NCBI RefSeq assembly: GCF_018324385.1
Contig: NZ_AP019536.1
Location: forward strand, 1,674,001-1,738,000
Reading direction: 5' to 3'
Source: Ferrigenium kumadai
Lineage (GTDB): Bacteria > Pseudomonadota > Gammaproteobacteria > Burkholderiales > Gallionellaceae
DNA length: 64,000 bases
Positions 18,231 to 26,328 of this stretch are shown here, one piece after another; within the stretch, counting starts at the first letter, position 1; every line of letters begins with the position of its first letter. The position numbers were made by a program, and so were the translations under genes. The notes beneath the pieces were generated by a model. The model made no database searches and was not told the DNA's origin. It was given only the letters and a program-made list of their open reading frames with translations.

Positions 18231-18686
18231 ATGGCAGAAATTAGTCGGAACTTGTTAGCTTACAAAGCCGTGATGCCACGATGGTTTGTTGCACTCCTTG
18301 TTGCAGGATTCCTATTGGCGGGCTTTTCTCTGTACTTTTTAAGTTCAGAAAGCCCCAAGATGGTAATAGCACCAAGCGCTTCTGTCTCTTCTGAACACGA
18401 TGGTCGCGACCCTGCATCAGTTGAACCATCAAAGCCTTCGCCTACAGTGTTGGAATTTAGTGCGGGAGGCATCGCAAATAAACCCGCTGTAATTTTCGGT
18501 ATTGCATTTTGCTCTGTTGCGGCGGCAATCTCGGCTCTTGTTCTTCTTATATCTTTACCAGTGTTTTTATTCTCATCCAATGCTAAAAGAGTCGCGAGAG
18601 CAGGTGGTTTGGTCAAAACGACGCTTGGCTTCTTCGTTGGCAGTGCCGGAACAATCATAGCCACAATTTCGTTTGCGCCAATATGA
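18231..18686 (+). CDS. Cassette 2: hypothetical three-span membrane protein
   Basis: This 151-residue protein has a span at about 17-36 (WFVALLVAGFLLAGFSLYFL), an external Ser/Pro-rich stretch, a long hydrophobic segment (about 85-115) and a final one (about 130-150). No family is recognised. AGGGGA lies 6-7 bases before ATG 18231, so the cassette supplies its own ribosome site. The coding region is AT-rich, like cassette 1. Confidence 0.75.
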   Translation: MAEISRNLLAYKAVMPRWFVALLVAGFLLAGFSLYFLSSESPKMVIAPSASVSSEHDGRDPASVEPSKPSPTVLEFSAGGIANKPAVIFGIAFCSVAAAISALVLLISLPVFLFSSNAKRVARAGGLVKTTLGFFVGSAGTIIATISFAPI

Positions 18687-18689
18687 GCG

Positions 18690-18753
18690 GGCTAACCTGT
18701 CATTCGAGAGGGACTGCCCAAAAGCGGGGCAGCTCCTCAACTTTACGTTCATA
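18690..18753 (+). other. attC site 2 (64 bp)
   Basis: It starts GGCTAAC (18690-18696) and ends at the variant core GTTCATA (18747-18753). The stem is GAGGGACTGCCC against GGGCAGCTCCTC with two mismatches. It has the same length as attC site 1 and shares the block ATTCGAGAGGGAC with it. Confidence 0.8.
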
Positions 18754-18763
18754 GGAGCACACC

Positions 18764-19195
18764 GTGACGCTAGTTTGGTCGTATTCAATCGACGGTCTCG
18801 ACTGGGATGAACTCTCTGCCCTTTATGATGCGGCGCCGCTCGGAAACAAGAATCCGAGCGATCTGAAGACCGCATTCACCAACAGCATGTTCAAGTGTTT
18901 CGTGTGCGAAGATGGAAAGCTTGTTGGTGTTGGGAGAGCACTTGCTGATGGAGTCGACTGCTCTTACATCTGCGACGTGGCGCTGCTTCCGAGCCATCAA
19001 GGTCTTGGCCTCGGTAAGCAGATCGTTGCCAAACTTCTGGAGTTGTCCAGAGGGCACAAGAAGATCATTCTCTACTCGGTACCCGGCAAGGAGTCGTTCT
19101 ACAAGAAGCTGGGGTTTAAGCGCATGAGCACCGCAATGGCCATCTTTGAAAATCAGGCTGGGGCGCTGGAGCGGGGGTATGTCAATGAAACCTAA
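18764..19195 (+). CDS. Cassette 3: GNAT family N-acetyltransferase
   Basis: The 143-residue product has a GNAT domain with the acetyl-CoA-binding segment VALLPSHQGLGLGKQIVAKLL (Q-x-x-G-x-G) and KLGFKRMSTAMAIF at the end, close to widespread small cassette-borne acetyltransferases. The start is GTG at 18764 with AGGAG eight bases upstream. The TAA lies in the attC inverse core ACCTAAC. The substrate is unknown. Confidence 0.88.
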   Translation: MTLVWSYSIDGLDWDELSALYDAAPLGNKNPSDLKTAFTNSMFKCFVCEDGKLVGVGRALADGVDCSYICDVALLPSHQGLGLGKQIVAKLLELSRGHKKIILYSVPGKESFYKKLGFKRMSTAMAIFENQAGALERGYVNET

Positions 19196-19259
19196 CCCTA
19201 CGGTCAACACGGACCTTGCGCGAAAAGCCGTTCAAGGCCATTGAATTCAAACGTTAGCC
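19190..19259 (+). other. attC site 3 (70 bp)
   Basis: It has the canonical inverse core ACCTAAC (19190-19196), an inner stem GGACCTTG/CAAGGCC with a loop of about 15 bases, and the core GTTAGCC (19253-19259). The inner sequence is unrelated to sites 1 and 2, as expected for a cassette of separate origin. Confidence 0.8.
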
Positions 19260-19276
19260 GGTCTCAAGAGCCATCA

Positions 19277-19849
19277 ATGCAAACGACTGCACTTATTTTG
19301 GTCGATGTACAAAAAGGGTTTGATGCCCCCCAATGGGGTGTCCGGAACAATCTGGATGCCGAGAAAAACATCAGCTTGCTTCTTGAAAAATGGCGGGAAT
19401 CCGGGAAGCAGATAATCCACATACAGCACCGATCAACCGAGCCCGACTCACCTTTGCGACCCGATCGTCCTAGTTTTGAATTTAAGCCGGAAGCCATGCC
19501 GGAACCTGGCGAAGTTGTTTTCAGGAAAAATACGAATAGCGCCTTCATCGGGACTTCTTTAGAAACATACCTCCGTGAACACGGTATATCTAGCCTCGTA
19601 ATTGTCGGGTTTACCACGGATCACTGTGTATCGACTACGACCCGAATGGCGGGGAATCTAGGTTACTCCGTTATTTTGGTTTCCGATGCCACGGCAACAT
19701 TTGATAGGAATGACATTAACGGAGTAAATATACCGGCCCATGAAATCCAAAGAATTCATTTGGCGAGTCTCAATAGGGAATTCTGCAAAGTTCTGATCAC
19801 TGCCGAAGTGCTTGAGGACCTTGAGCGGCATGTCAGTAATCGGGGCTAA
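19277..19849 (+). CDS. Cassette 4: isochorismatase-like cysteine hydrolase
   Basis: The product has 190 residues with the isochorismatase-superfamily catalytic triad: Asp10 in ALILVDVQKGF, Lys84 in VVFRKNTNSAF and Cys117 in GFTTDHCVSTT. Members hydrolyse isochorismate, nicotinamide, ureido or other amides; the substrate here is unknown. ATG 19277 starts exactly at the first strand; the upstream in-frame sequence runs through the attC site. Only a 23-bp remnant of attC separates it from cassette 5. Confidence 0.9.
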   Translation: MQTTALILVDVQKGFDAPQWGVRNNLDAEKNISLLLEKWRESGKQIIHIQHRSTEPDSPLRPDRPSFEFKPEAMPEPGEVVFRKNTNSAFIGTSLETYLREHGISSLVIVGFTTDHCVSTTTRMAGNLGYSVILVSDATATFDRNDINGVNIPAHEIQRIHLASLNREFCKVLITAEVLEDLERHVSNRG

Positions 19850-19864
19850 TTCGATACGTTAGAG
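19844..19864 (+). other. Collapsed attC site between cassettes 4 and 5
   Basis: GGCTAAT (19844-19850) and GTTAGAG (19858-19864) are separated by only 7 bases, so the inner stem-loop arms are missing. This looks like an attC that lost its middle; a site like this should not be recombined efficiently, fixing cassettes 4 and 5 together. Confidence 0.55.
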
Positions 19865-19870
19865 GTAATC

Positions 19871-20224
19871 ATGATCGACAATGTGTTCGCCGAGCATTTC
19901 GCAGCTGACTGGATAGATTCCTGGAATCAGCATGACCTTGCTCGTGTTCTGTCGCATTACACCGACGATTTTGAAATGTCATCTCCTGTAATCATCAAGG
20001 TGGCCGGCGAACCATCAGGAACACTAAAGGGCAAGGAGGCTGTGGGTGCCTATTGGGCTAAAGCGCTTCAATTGGTTCCGAATCTTCATTTTGAGTTGAT
20101 TACCACGCTTGTCGGAGTTAACAGCATCACTCTTTACTACAATGGTGTCCGTGGCCCATCCGCAGAGGTGTTTCACTTCAACCAAGATGGCAAGGTTACG
20201 AGCGCATATGCACATTACGTCTGA
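19871..20224 (+). CDS. Cassette 5: NTF2-like / SnoaL-like protein
   Basis: This 117-residue protein has the NTF2 fold pattern: DWIDSWNQHDLARVLSHYTDDFEMSSP at the start, then GTLKGKEAVGAYWAKAL, then beta strands ending VFHFNQDGKVTSAYAHYV. SnoaL-like proteins may bind or isomerise small molecules; no catalytic residues can be assigned. AGAGG precedes ATG 19871 by 5 bases and is itself part of the collapsed core site. TGA lies in the next attC. Confidence 0.85.
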   Translation: MIDNVFAEHFAADWIDSWNQHDLARVLSHYTDDFEMSSPVIIKVAGEPSGTLKGKEAVGAYWAKALQLVPNLHFELITTLVGVNSITLYYNGVRGPSAEVFHFNQDGKVTSAYAHYV

Positions 20225-20287
20225 CCCTGCGCTCAAACTGACTGCGCAAAAGCGCGCAGCCCATTAGCCCCACTTTAGACGTTCATA
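20219..20287 (+). other. attC site 5 (69 bp)
   Basis: A degenerate inverse core GTCTGAC (20219-20225), an inner hairpin CTGCGC-AAAA-GCGCGCAG and the variant core GTTCATA (20281-20287). The same variant core is present at attC site 2. The start codon of cassette 6 overlaps the final A of this core. Confidence 0.7.
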
Positions 20288-20892
20288 TGACTGTTGCGGT
20301 TGCGATCTACCTATTTCCGGATTCCGAGGTTCTAGATTTCGCGGGACCTTACGAGGTCTTCACTTGCGCCAACCGCGTATTCAAACGACTGCACCCTGAG
20401 GCTGAGGACATCTTTCGAGTGTTCACCGTTGCCCGCGACTCCGGGTTACTGCGTGCACGGGCCGGACTGGAGGTGAAACCAGATTTCACGATCGAGTCTC
20501 ATCCGGTAATCAATGTGCTGATCGTGCCGGGCGGCGTGATAACCGCCGAACTGGAACGACGCGAAGTGATCGACTGGATCGCCAGCCAACATTCCAAGAC
20601 CATGCTGACCGCCTCAGTGTGCACAGGGGCCTTCTTGCTCGCAAAAGCGGGACTATTGCGGGGGAAGTCTGCCACAACTCATTGGGAAGACATCCCCGAT
20701 CTTCGTGCCATGTTCCCGGACCTTCCGGTCAGAGAGAATCGGCGCTGGATCGACGAGGGCGCCGTCGTTACTTCCGCAGGGATATCTGCTGGCATCGACA
20801 TGTGTCTTCACCTTGTCGAGCGCCTTGCCAGCCGAGAGCTAGCCCTCGCAACGGCCCGTCAGCTGGAAGTCGAATGGCATGACAACGCCTAA
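20287..20892 (+). CDS. Cassette 6: DJ-1/PfpI family protein
   Basis: The 201-residue product has the class I glutamine amidotransferase-like fold of the DJ-1/PfpI group with the nucleophile-elbow Cys112 in TASVCTGAFLLAKAGLL and the acidic residue in FAGPYEVFTCANR. It matches the N-terminal domain of GlxA-type regulators but has no AraC DNA-binding domain. Functions in this group include isonitrile hydratase and stress protection; neither can be assigned here. ATG follows the cassette junction by only about six bases, leaving no room for a ribosome site inside the cassette. Confidence 0.88.
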   Translation: MTVAVAIYLFPDSEVLDFAGPYEVFTCANRVFKRLHPEAEDIFRVFTVARDSGLLRARAGLEVKPDFTIESHPVINVLIVPGGVITAELERREVIDWIASQHSKTMLTASVCTGAFLLAKAGLLRGKSATTHWEDIPDLRAMFPDLPVRENRRWIDEGAVVTSAGISAGIDMCLHLVERLASRELALATARQLEVEWHDNA

Positions 20893-20900
20893 CGTTAGCC
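20887..20900 (+). other. Fully collapsed attC site between cassettes 6 and 7
   Basis: The inverse core GCCTAAC (20887-20893) is directly abutted by the core GTTAGCC (20894-20900), with nothing between. All of the inner site is gone. The TAA stop of cassette 6 lies in the left half, as in the intact sites, which supports the reading as an attC remnant. Confidence 0.6.
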
Positions 20901-20908
20901 ATCTTCAT

Positions 20909-21343
20909 ATGCACCGACTCGAAACCCAGATAGAAATCGCGGCCCCTGCCGAGCGGGTCTGGTCGCTGCTCACCGACTTCGCATCGTATTCCCGGTGGAA
21001 CCCTTTCATTCGATCCATCGAGGGCCCCCTAGAAGTTGGCCGGTCGCTGACGGTGTTCATCCAGCCGCCGGGCGCGAGCGGCATGCGCTTCCGGCCGACC
21101 GTGCTCACGGTGGAGCCGAATCGTGAGCTTCGGTGGAAAGGCAGATTCCTCCTGCCCGGACTGTTCGATGGCGAACACTACTTCCGGCTTGAGCGCAGAC
21201 CCGAAGGCGGACTGACCTTCCACCAGGGAGAAACGTTCTCGGGAATCCTTGTGCCGCTGTTTGCACGCGCGCTGGACGGGGCCACCAGACAAGGGTTCAT
21301 CGCCATGAACGAGGCGCTCAAACGCGAGGCGGAGAAACCATGA
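20909..21343 (+). CDS. Cassette 7: SRPBCC family protein
   Basis: The 144-residue product shows the START/Bet v1-like pattern: ETQIEIAAPAERVWSLLTDFASYSRWNPFI at the start, a beta sheet with LRWKGRFLLPGLFDGEHYF, and a long C-terminal helix. Such proteins bind hydrophobic ligands. Composition is GC-rich like the chromosome, unlike cassettes 1-5. ATG 20909 directly follows the collapsed attC; a start at 20879 would overlap cassette 6 and read through the site. Confidence 0.85.
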   Translation: MHRLETQIEIAAPAERVWSLLTDFASYSRWNPFIRSIEGPLEVGRSLTVFIQPPGASGMRFRPTVLTVEPNRELRWKGRFLLPGLFDGEHYFRLERRPEGGLTFHQGETFSGILVPLFARALDGATRQGFIAMNEALKREAEKP

Positions 21344-21652
21344 TGGCCGCCGCAGCGATCAGGCACTACAGCCAAGGTGGACTTGGCCTCAACGTCCTCC
21401 CTCTCCATCCGTCCCCCTGAATAGACAATGGGTTAGCCCCATGCCTGATATGGCTATTAACAACCACGCCAACTTCCATTGCTTCGATGCAGAAAATATA
21501 TAGGCCGTTCGGCATATTGACCCTCTACAGGAATGCTGAAACACTGCGCGCCAGAATACCCGCCCATCAAGCGAGACGCCCAAAGCGCCAAGCGTCCACG
21601 CCTGCTGGAAGAATCGGCGTATGTCCGGTAGCAACCATCCCAGGGAGTCGCT
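21344..21652. other. Region after cassette 7: degenerate attC end and right direct repeat
   Basis: Over 309 bp there is a small hairpin (GCCAAG/CTTGGC at 21371-21387), a solitary core-like GTTAGCC at 21432-21438 without a left partner, and then the right copy of the 58-bp repeat (21492-21549). No gene is seen. This is where the array appears to end. Confidence 0.55.
21492..21549. repeat. Right copy of the 58-bp direct repeat flanking the cassette array
   Basis: It matches 17353-17410 at 47 of 58 positions without gaps. It also contains TTGACC-17-AACACT (21518-21546), here pointing to the cNMP-binding protein gene about 105 bp downstream. It may be the original upstream region of that gene. 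Confidence 0.75.
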
Positions 21653-22183
21653 ATGTCCGTCACTGAAATCGATCAATTGCTGGTGCGCTTCATCAGCGCT
21701 GTGGATCTGTTCAGAAAGATCGAGCCGGACGATGTCGCCGCGCTGCTGCGCCAGTCGATGCGCATCGATTTCGAGCCAGACGAACAGGTGTTCGGAGAAG
21801 GCGACGAGGGACACTCGATGTACATCGTCACCAAGGGGATGTTCGAGGTCTATCGGCACGTCGCGGGAAATCCCGTCTACATAGCCAGCATCGAGCCCGG
21901 CGAGCACTTCGGCGAGATCGCGCTGCTGGTGAACCGGCCGCGCAGCGCCTCGGTGCGCGCGACCCTCTCCAGTTCGGTGATCCGCCTGTCGAAACACGCA
22001 ATCATGTCTGAGCACCGCGCCGCCGCCCTGCTGTTCCGCAACATGGCGCAATTGATGGCTCAACGGCTGGTTTCAGTCGACAACGAGGTCATCCTGCACA
22101 AGACCGGAAAATATCCCGCTTTTCATCCGGAATCCACCCCATCGCCAACGGCGCAGGACGAATACATCGTCAGGCGCAGCTGA
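21653..22183 (+). CDS. Cyclic-nucleotide-binding domain protein without DNA-binding domain
   Basis: The product has 176 residues with one cNMP-binding beta-roll (about 30-145), including the phosphate-binding cassette FGEIALLVNRPRSASVRA that has the Arg expected for nucleotide binding. It lacks the HTH domain of Crp/Fnr proteins, so it probably acts by protein contact. The tail (150-176) is Pro/Ser-rich. AGGGAG precedes ATG 21653. An adenylate cyclase is encoded at 53371, but a functional link is inference. Confidence 0.88.
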   Translation: MSVTEIDQLLVRFISAVDLFRKIEPDDVAALLRQSMRIDFEPDEQVFGEGDEGHSMYIVTKGMFEVYRHVAGNPVYIASIEPGEHFGEIALLVNRPRSASVRATLSSSVIRLSKHAIMSEHRAAALLFRNMAQLMAQRLVSVDNEVILHKTGKYPAFHPESTPSPTAQDEYIVRRS

Positions 22184-22264
22184 CCACGAACGATTCCCTT
22201 GCATGACGCTTGCCTTCGCCGGCTTTTTTGACAAGAATGTCGCCAACGTTCAGCGAGTCCATTC

Positions 22265-22729
22265 ATGTCACAGCATCACAGCATCGCAGATTTCACCCTT
22301 CCCGCCACCGGCGGTCAGACCTTTACCCTCTCCGCCGCACGCGGCAAGCATCTGGTGATCTACTTCTACCCCAAGGACAACACGCCGGGTTGCACCACTG
22401 AAGCGCAGCAGTTCCGCGACCTGTATGACCGGTTCCGGAAGGCAAACTGCGAGGTGGTGGGCGTTTCGCGCGACAGCATCAAGTCGCACGAGAACTTCAA
22501 GGCGAAGTTCACCCTGCCCTTCGAGCTGCTGTCGGATGCCGAAGAGACCGCGTGCAACCTGTTCGGGGTGATGAAGCAGAAGATGATGTACGGCAAGCAG
22601 GTGCGCGGCATCGAGCGCAGCACCTTCGTCATCGACAAGGACGGCGCGCTGCGCCGCGAATGGCGCGGGCTCAAGGCCGACGGGCACGCGCAGGAAGTGC
22701 TGGATTTCGTCAACTCCCTCAACCAATAA
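22265..22729 (+). CDS. bcp: Thioredoxin-dependent peroxiredoxin Bcp (PrxQ type)
   Basis: This 154-residue protein has the Bcp pattern: FYPKDNTPGCTTEAQQFRDLY with the peroxidatic Cys in PGCTTEA, then VVGVSRDSIKSHENFKAKF. The resolving Cys five residues downstream, found in many PrxQ proteins, is replaced here by Gln (CTTEAQ), so this is likely a 1-Cys or alternative-Cys member. It reduces organic peroxides with thioredoxin. It lies 9 bp before the PhoH-PIN gene. Confidence 0.93.
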   Translation: MSQHHSIADFTLPATGGQTFTLSAARGKHLVIYFYPKDNTPGCTTEAQQFRDLYDRFRKANCEVVGVSRDSIKSHENFKAKFTLPFELLSDAEETACNLFGVMKQKMMYGKQVRGIERSTFVIDKDGALRREWRGLKADGHAQEVLDFVNSLNQ

Positions 22730-22738
22730 AGGAACGTC

Positions 22739-24154
22739 ATGCCCACACGCAAGAAAGCGGCGAATAAGACCGACACCAAGTTGTTCGTGCTGGACACCAA
22801 TGTGTTGCTGCATGACCCGACCAGCCTGTTCCGCTTCGAGGAACACGATATCTGCCTGCCGATGTTCGTGCTGGAGGAACTGGACGACAAGAAGAAGGGC
22901 ATGACCGAAGTGGCCCGCAACGCGCGCCAGGCCAGCCGATTCCTCGACGAGATCGTCAGCGACGCACCGCACAACATGGCGGAGGGCATCGAGCTCACCT
23001 CGGACAGCCGCAAGAACTGCACCGGCCGCCTGTTCCTGCAGACCGAGTCCATCAGCCGCGAGCTGCCGGCGACCATGGCGCACGGCAAGGCGGACAACGC
23101 CATCCTCGCGGTGGTGATGCATCTGCATCACCAGCAGCCGGAGCGCGCGGTGATCCTGGTCTCCAAGGACATCAACATGCGCATCAAGGCGCGCGCGCTG
23201 GGGCTGGAGGCACAGGACTATTTCAACGACAAGGTGCTGGAAGACACCGACCTGCTCTACTCCGGCGTCCTGCAATTGCCCGGCGATTTCTGGGAGCGCC
23301 ACGGCAAGGACATGAAGTCGTGGCAGAAGGAAGGCCACACCTTCTACCAGGTCAGCGGCCCGTTATGCGGCGCGATGTTCGTCAACCAGTTCGTCTATCT
23401 GGAGAACGACGCCTCGCCGTTCTATGCCGTGGTGTGCGAGCAAAGCGGCGATTCCGCCCTGCTGCGCACGCTGACCGACTATACCCACAGCAAGAACAAC
23501 GTGTGGGGCATCACCGCGCGCAACCGCGAGCAGAACTTCGTGCTCAACCTGCTGATGAATCCGGAGATCGATTTCGTCACGCTGCTGGGCCAGGCGGGCA
23601 CCGGCAAGACGCTGCTGACACTGGCGGCGGGCCTGTTGCAGACGCTGGAGACCAAGCTGTATTCCGAGATCATCATCACCCGTGTGACGGTGCCGGTGGG
23701 CGAAGACATCGGCTTCCTGCCCGGCACCGAGGAAGAGAAGATGACCCCTTGGATGGGGGCGCTCGAAGATAACATGGACGTGCTGAACAAGACCAACGAG
23801 GAAGGCGGAGACTGGGGACGCGAAGCGACGCGCGACCTGATCCGCTCGCGCGTGAAGGTGAAATCGCTCAACTTCATGCGCGGCCGCACCTTCCTCAACA
23901 AATACCTGATCATCGACGAGGCGCAGAACCTGACGCCCAAGCAGATGAAGACGCTGGTCACGCGCGCCGGCCCCGGCACCAAGGTGGTGTGCATGGGCAA
24001 TATCGCGCAGATCGACACGCCCTACCTCACCGAAGGCAGCTCCGGCCTGACCTACGTGGTGGACCGCTTCAAGGGCTGGGAGCACGGCGGCCATGTCACG
24101 TTGATGCGCGGCGAGCGGTCGCGTCTGGCCGATCACGCAGCAGAAGTGCTGTAA
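22739..24154 (+). CDS. PhoH family ATPase with N-terminal PIN domain
   Basis: The 471-residue product joins a PIN nuclease domain (about 15-150: KLFVLDTNVLLHDP, then EELDDKKKG and later ILVSKDINMRIKA with the conserved acidic residues) to a PhoH ATPase (about 255-470: GQAGTGKTLLTLAAG Walker A, KYLIIDEAQNLTPKQMKTL Walker B). PhoH2-type proteins of this sort act as RNA helicase/RNase. AAAGGAA lies just before ATG 22739. It is co-directional with bcp and the GST gene. Confidence 0.93.
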   Translation: MPTRKKAANKTDTKLFVLDTNVLLHDPTSLFRFEEHDICLPMFVLEELDDKKKGMTEVARNARQASRFLDEIVSDAPHNMAEGIELTSDSRKNCTGRLFLQTESISRELPATMAHGKADNAILAVVMHLHHQQPERAVILVSKDINMRIKARALGLEAQDYFNDKVLEDTDLLYSGVLQLPGDFWERHGKDMKSWQKEGHTFYQVSGPLCGAMFVNQFVYLENDASPFYAVVCEQSGDSALLRTLTDYTHSKNNVWGITARNREQNFVLNLLMNPEIDFVTLLGQAGTGKTLLTLAAGLLQTLETKLYSEIIITRVTVPVGEDIGFLPGTEEEKMTPWMGALEDNMDVLNKTNEEGGDWGREATRDLIRSRVKVKSLNFMRGRTFLNKYLIIDEAQNLTPKQMKTLVTRAGPGTKVVCMGNIAQIDTPYLTEGSSGLTYVVDRFKGWEHGGHVTLMRGERSRLADHAAEVL

Positions 24155-24159
24155 CCGCC

Positions 24160-24774
24160 ATGAAGTTGCTAGGTACCGACACCAGCCCTTACGTGCGCAA
24201 AGTGCGCCTGGTGCTGCTGGAAAAGAACATCGCCCACACCTACCTCGTCGATCCCCCGCGCGAACCCGGCAGTATGGTGGCGCGGGTCAATCCGCTGGGA
24301 CGGATCCCGGCGCTGATCCTGGACGACGAGACCTGCGTGTTCGATTCGCCGGTGATCGCGGAATACCTCGACACCCTGAACGACACGCCCGTCCTGATTC
24401 CGCGCAATGATGCGCTGGCGCGGATGCGGGTGCGACGCTGGGAGGCTCTGGCGGACGGCATCATGGACTCGGCGGTGGCGGTGCGCAATGAGTGCGTCCG
24501 GTCGGAAGAAAAACAGGAGCCGACCAATATCTCGCTCCACAACAATGCCGTCACCCGCGCGCTGGCACACGCCGCCGAACTGCTGGGCGAGCGCGAATGG
24601 TGCGAAGGATCGGCCCTCTCGCTGGCCGACCTGGCGCTGGCCAGCGCCCTGGTCTACCTGAACCTGCGCCAGCCCGAACGCGACTGGCGCGGCGCCCATC
24701 CCAACCTGGCCGCCTGGTTCGAACGGATGGCCGCGCGCCCCAGCGTGCGTGCCACCCTGAGTGCACAACCATGA
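24160..24774 (+). CDS. Glutathione S-transferase family protein
   Basis: The 204-residue product has a thioredoxin-like N-terminal domain ([24 protein letters not shown], with a Ser at the active-site position and the SNAIL-like DSPVIAEYL motif) and a helical C-terminal domain with [14 protein letters not shown]. It resembles the YibF-type GSTs. It begins 5 bp after phoH and its stop overlaps the msrB start by 4 bp. Confidence 0.92.
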   Translation: MKLLGTDTSPYVRKVRLVLLEKNIAHTYLVDPPREPGSMVARVNPLGRIPALILDDETCVFDSPVIAEYLDTLNDTPVLIPRNDALARMRVRRWEALADGIMDSAVAVRNECVRSEEKQEPTNISLHNNAVTRALAHAAELLGEREWCEGSALSLADLALASALVYLNLRQPERDWRGAHPNLAAWFERMAARPSVRATLSAQP

Positions 24775-25163
24775 ACAAGATCGAAAAGACCGATGCCGAG
24801 TGGCGCGAGGAACTGACGCCGGAACAGTATGCGGTGTGCCGCTGCTCGGATACCGAGGCTGCATTCAGCGGAGAGTACTGGGACTGCAAAGACCCCGGCA
24901 TCTACCGCTGCGTGTGCTGCGGCGCCCCGCTGTTCGATTCCGAGGACAAGTTCGATTCGGGCACCGGCTGGCCGAGCTTCACCAAGCCGCACAAACCGGA
25001 GAGCGTCACCGCACGCGCCGACACCAGCCACGGCATGCAGCGCGTGGAAGTGGTCTGCAAGCAATGCGGCGCGCACCTCGGTCATATATTCCCGGACGGC
25101 CCGCCGCCCACCGGGCTGCGCTTCTGCATCAACTCCACCTCGCTGGCGCTGGACCGTTCCTGA
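24771..25163 (+). CDS. msrB: Peptide-methionine (R)-S-oxide reductase MsrB
   Basis: The product has 130 residues with the two zinc-binding CxxC pairs ([11 protein letters not shown] and [11 protein letters not shown]), the substrate motif GTGWPSF and the catalytic Cys in [10 protein letters not shown]. It reduces methionine-R-sulfoxide in proteins. No signal peptide, so it is cytoplasmic. ATG 24771 overlaps the GST stop. Confidence 0.95.
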   Translation: MNKIEKTDAEWREELTPEQYAVCRCSDTEAAFSGEYWDCKDPGIYRCVCCGAPLFDSEDKFDSGTGWPSFTKPHKPESVTARADTSHGMQRVEVVCKQCGAHLGHIFPDGPPPTGLRFCINSTSLALDRS

Positions 25164-25188
25164 TTTCCACCAACCTTATCGGCTTCCC

Positions 25189-25731
25189 ATGAAACTGCTG
25201 TTCGACCTGTTCCCCGTCATCCTGTTCTTCATCGCCTTCAAGTTCGCGGGCATCTATGTCGCCACGGGTGTGGCTATCGCCGCGACCGTCGTACAGATCG
25301 CGTGGACCAAGTGGCGGCACGGCAAGGTCGATACGATGCTGTGGGTGAGCTTCGCCATCATTGCCGTGTTCGGCGGCGCGACGCTGCTGCTGCACGACGA
25401 GACCTTCATCAAGTGGAAGCCGACCGTCCTGTACTGGCTGTTCTCCGCCATCCTGCTGTTCTCCAGCGTGCTGTTCAACAAGAACCTGATGCGCGCGCTG
25501 TTGCACGAGAAGATCGCATTGCCGGTGCATGTGTGGCACCGACTCAACCTGATGTGGAGCCTGTTCTTCGCCGTGCTGGGCTTCATCAATCTGTATGTGG
25601 CTTTCAACTACTCCACCGATGCCTGGGTGAACTTCAAGCTGTTCGGCTTCACCGGAATGATGGTGGTGTTCATCCTGGCGCAGAGCGCCTGGCTGGCGAA
25701 GTATGTGGACGAGAAGAAGGAGAACAATTAA
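25189..25731 (+). CDS. yciB: Inner membrane protein YciB (septation protein A family)
   Basis: The 180-residue product has five membrane spans and the family signatures [27 protein letters not shown] and [14 protein letters not shown]. YciB contributes to cell-envelope integrity and interacts with elongation and division proteins in E. coli. It is followed without a gap by yciI, as in many proteobacteria. Confidence 0.95.
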   Translation: MKLLFDLFPVILFFIAFKFAGIYVATGVAIAATVVQIAWTKWRHGKVDTMLWVSFAIIAVFGGATLLLHDETFIKWKPTVLYWLFSAILLFSSVLFNKNLMRALLHEKIALPVHVWHRLNLMWSLFFAVLGFINLYVAFNYSTDAWVNFKLFGFTGMMVVFILAQSAWLAKYVDEKKENN

Positions 25732-26034
25732 ATGTTTTACGCGATCATCGGACAGGACAACCCGGGCACCCTGGACAAGCGCATGGCAGCTCGCCCGGCG
25801 CATCTGTCGCGCCTGCAGGCGTTGCAGGAGGACGGCCGTTTGCTGCTGGCGGGCCCCTTCCCCGCCGTGGATGCCGTCGACCCGGGCGCCGCGGGATACG
25901 CGGGCAGCCTGATCGTCGCCGAATTCGCCTCGCTCGATGCCGCGCACGAATGGGCGGATGCCGACCCGTATGTCGCCACCGGCGTGTTCAAGCAGATCAC
26001 CGTACAGCCATTCAGGAAAGTGCTGCCCACATGA
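25732..26034 (+). CDS. yciI: YciI family protein
   Basis: This 100-residue protein has the ferredoxin-like YciI fold with the conserved His/Asp pair ([23 protein letters not shown] and [14 protein letters not shown]). The biochemical role is unsettled in most bacteria. GGAGAA lies within the yciB end as its ribosome site. It overlaps the bolA-like gene by 4 bp. Confidence 0.93.
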   Translation: MFYAIIGQDNPGTLDKRMAARPAHLSRLQALQEDGRLLLAGPFPAVDAVDPGAAGYAGSLIVAEFASLDAAHEWADADPYVATGVFKQITVQPFRKVLPT

Positions 26035-26294
26035 ACCGCATCGAGGCGATTCACGCCGGCCTCGCGTCGCTCGATCCCGTCTCGCTGGACATCATCGACG
26101 ACAGCCACAAGCACGCCGGACATGCCGGGGCGAGCGGAGGCGGCGGGCACTTTGCGCTGCGTATCGTCTCGGCGCAATTTATCGGCAGGAACACGGTGGC
26201 GCGCCACCGTATGGTATATTCAGCGCTGGGAGATTTGATGAGGCGCGACATCCACGCCCTCAACATACAGGCGAAAACGCCGGATGAAATTTGA
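26031..26294 (+). CDS. BolA family protein
   Basis: The 87-residue product has the BolA pattern: [15 protein letters not shown] with the invariant His, a glycine-rich loop, and [31 protein letters not shown] including the C-terminal helix ending with [10 protein letters not shown]. Together with monothiol glutaredoxins, BolA proteins handle Fe-S clusters. It is coupled to yciI by a 4-bp overlap and is followed by a PpiC gene, a common arrangement in betaproteobacteria. Confidence 0.92.
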   Translation: MNRIEAIHAGLASLDPVSLDIIDDSHKHAGHAGASGGGGHFALRIVSAQFIGRNTVARHRMVYSALGDLMRRDIHALNIQAKTPDEI

Positions 26295-26328
26295 CCATCG
26301 TTTATTAATTTCTTGAAGAGGATTCAGC

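Larger units (their letters stand above)
17552..21438 (+). mobile_element. Integron-type gene cassette array without integrase (CALIN)
   Basis: Seven small ORFs, all on the plus strand, are separated by attC-like sites: clear ones at 18151-18214, 18690-18753, 19190-19259 and 20219-20287, collapsed ones at 19844-19864 and 20887-20900, and half or degenerate sites at both ends. The first two clear sites are both 64 bp and share ATTCGAGAGGGAC. Base composition differs from cassette to cassette (AT-rich in cassettes 1-5, host-like in 6-7), as expected for independently acquired genes. No tyrosine recombinase is encoded in the window, so this is a cluster of attC sites lacking an integrase unless intI lies elsewhere in the genome. 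Confidence 0.8.
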
